A DNA stretch of 64,000 nucleotides from Warburgia ugandensis. Taxonomy: Eukaryota; Streptophyta; Magnoliopsida; Canellales; Canellaceae. Under the pieces are notes generated by a model. That model had not been told where the DNA came from. It worked only from the letters and a program-made list of their open reading frames with translations, and searched no databases. A program made the translations under genes and the position numbers. Below are positions 63,850 through 64,000 of the stretch, piece by piece. Numbering within the stretch: the stretch's first letter is position 1; each line of letters starts with the position of its first letter. Where the stretch lies: the NCBI GenBank assembly GCA_035236585.1, contig CP141130.1, positions 28,717,501-28,781,500 of the forward strand. The letters are read 5' to 3'.

Positions 63850-64000
63850 CACACCCCAACCAGCATTTTGCTAGTCCCGAGCAAAACATGTGAAAAACCA
63901 AATTTCAAGATTTCAAATTTTAAGTCAACTCCTCTTCTTCTTCTTCTTTCTTTTTTTTTCTCAGAGAATTATCTTCAATAAATCACATCACTTTAGCATA
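63850..64000 (-). mobile_element. Start of Athila-like internal region
   Basis: CACACCCCAACCAGCATTTTG and TAGTCCCGAGCAAAAC correspond to the internal start at 14017; TCAGAGAATTATCTTCAATA is shared with about 14115. On the minus strand the first bases are a G-rich purine stretch next to the LTR, a probable polypurine tract. Continues beyond the window. Confidence 0.7.

Overview
This 64-kb window looks like repeat-packed, AT-rich chromosomal DNA of a flowering plant. The element families present (Tekay/Del-like and Athila-like Ty3 elements, a TRIM, RTE-type LINEs, a CACTA element and a Mutator-like element) and the long GA, CTT and GT microsatellites point to a plant, but the species cannot be read from the sequence. 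I found no host protein-coding gene, rRNA, tRNA or CRISPR array. Almost every open frame is a transposon remnant or a translation of a simple repeat.

Layout. 1-7198 holds a (CTT)n tract, a degenerate ~50-bp tandem array and scattered remains of a Mutator-like transposase, split by a 3.2-kb AT-rich insertion (3432-~6588). A solo Tekay-like LTR lies at 7199-9928 (target duplication CCTCA). From 10127 to 29086 runs one CACTA DNA transposon with recognisable 28-bp terminal inverted repeats, a GGT target duplication and a TNP2-type transposase remnant near its right end. It has swallowed an Athila-like complex (10968-22004, itself holding a solo Tekay-like LTR at 16441-19071, TCACC duplication, and a 280-bp inverted repeat) and another solo Tekay-like LTR (23427-26038).

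29945-~35400 is a decayed RTE-type LINE, split by a TRIM (30920-31497) and a solo Athila-like LTR (31734-33650, ATATG). 35401-44190 is a second Athila-like complex: internal sequence, one LTR (37472-42971) split by a solo LTR (39536-42086, CTTAG), then more internal sequence. 44191 to past 61370 is a broken but domain-complete Tekay-like Ty3 element on the minus strand. Its left LTR is enlarged by another LTR-like block and by a nearly full-length RTE LINE (51739-54920, 16-bp target duplication). Its right LTR is cut at 61371 by an Athila-like element that leaves the window.

The nesting gives relative ages. The Mutator-like remains and LINE copy 1 are older than their insertions. LINE copy 2, the TRIM and the solo LTRs are later arrivals, and the Athila-like element at 61371 is younger than the Tekay-like element it interrupts. 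Nothing looks like a new gene system. The best leads are stem-loops kept with apparently compensating changes in related LTRs, a structured GC-rich leader inside those LTRs, a palindrome with convergent TATA boxes, and a 19-kb CACTA element whose ends can still be matched.
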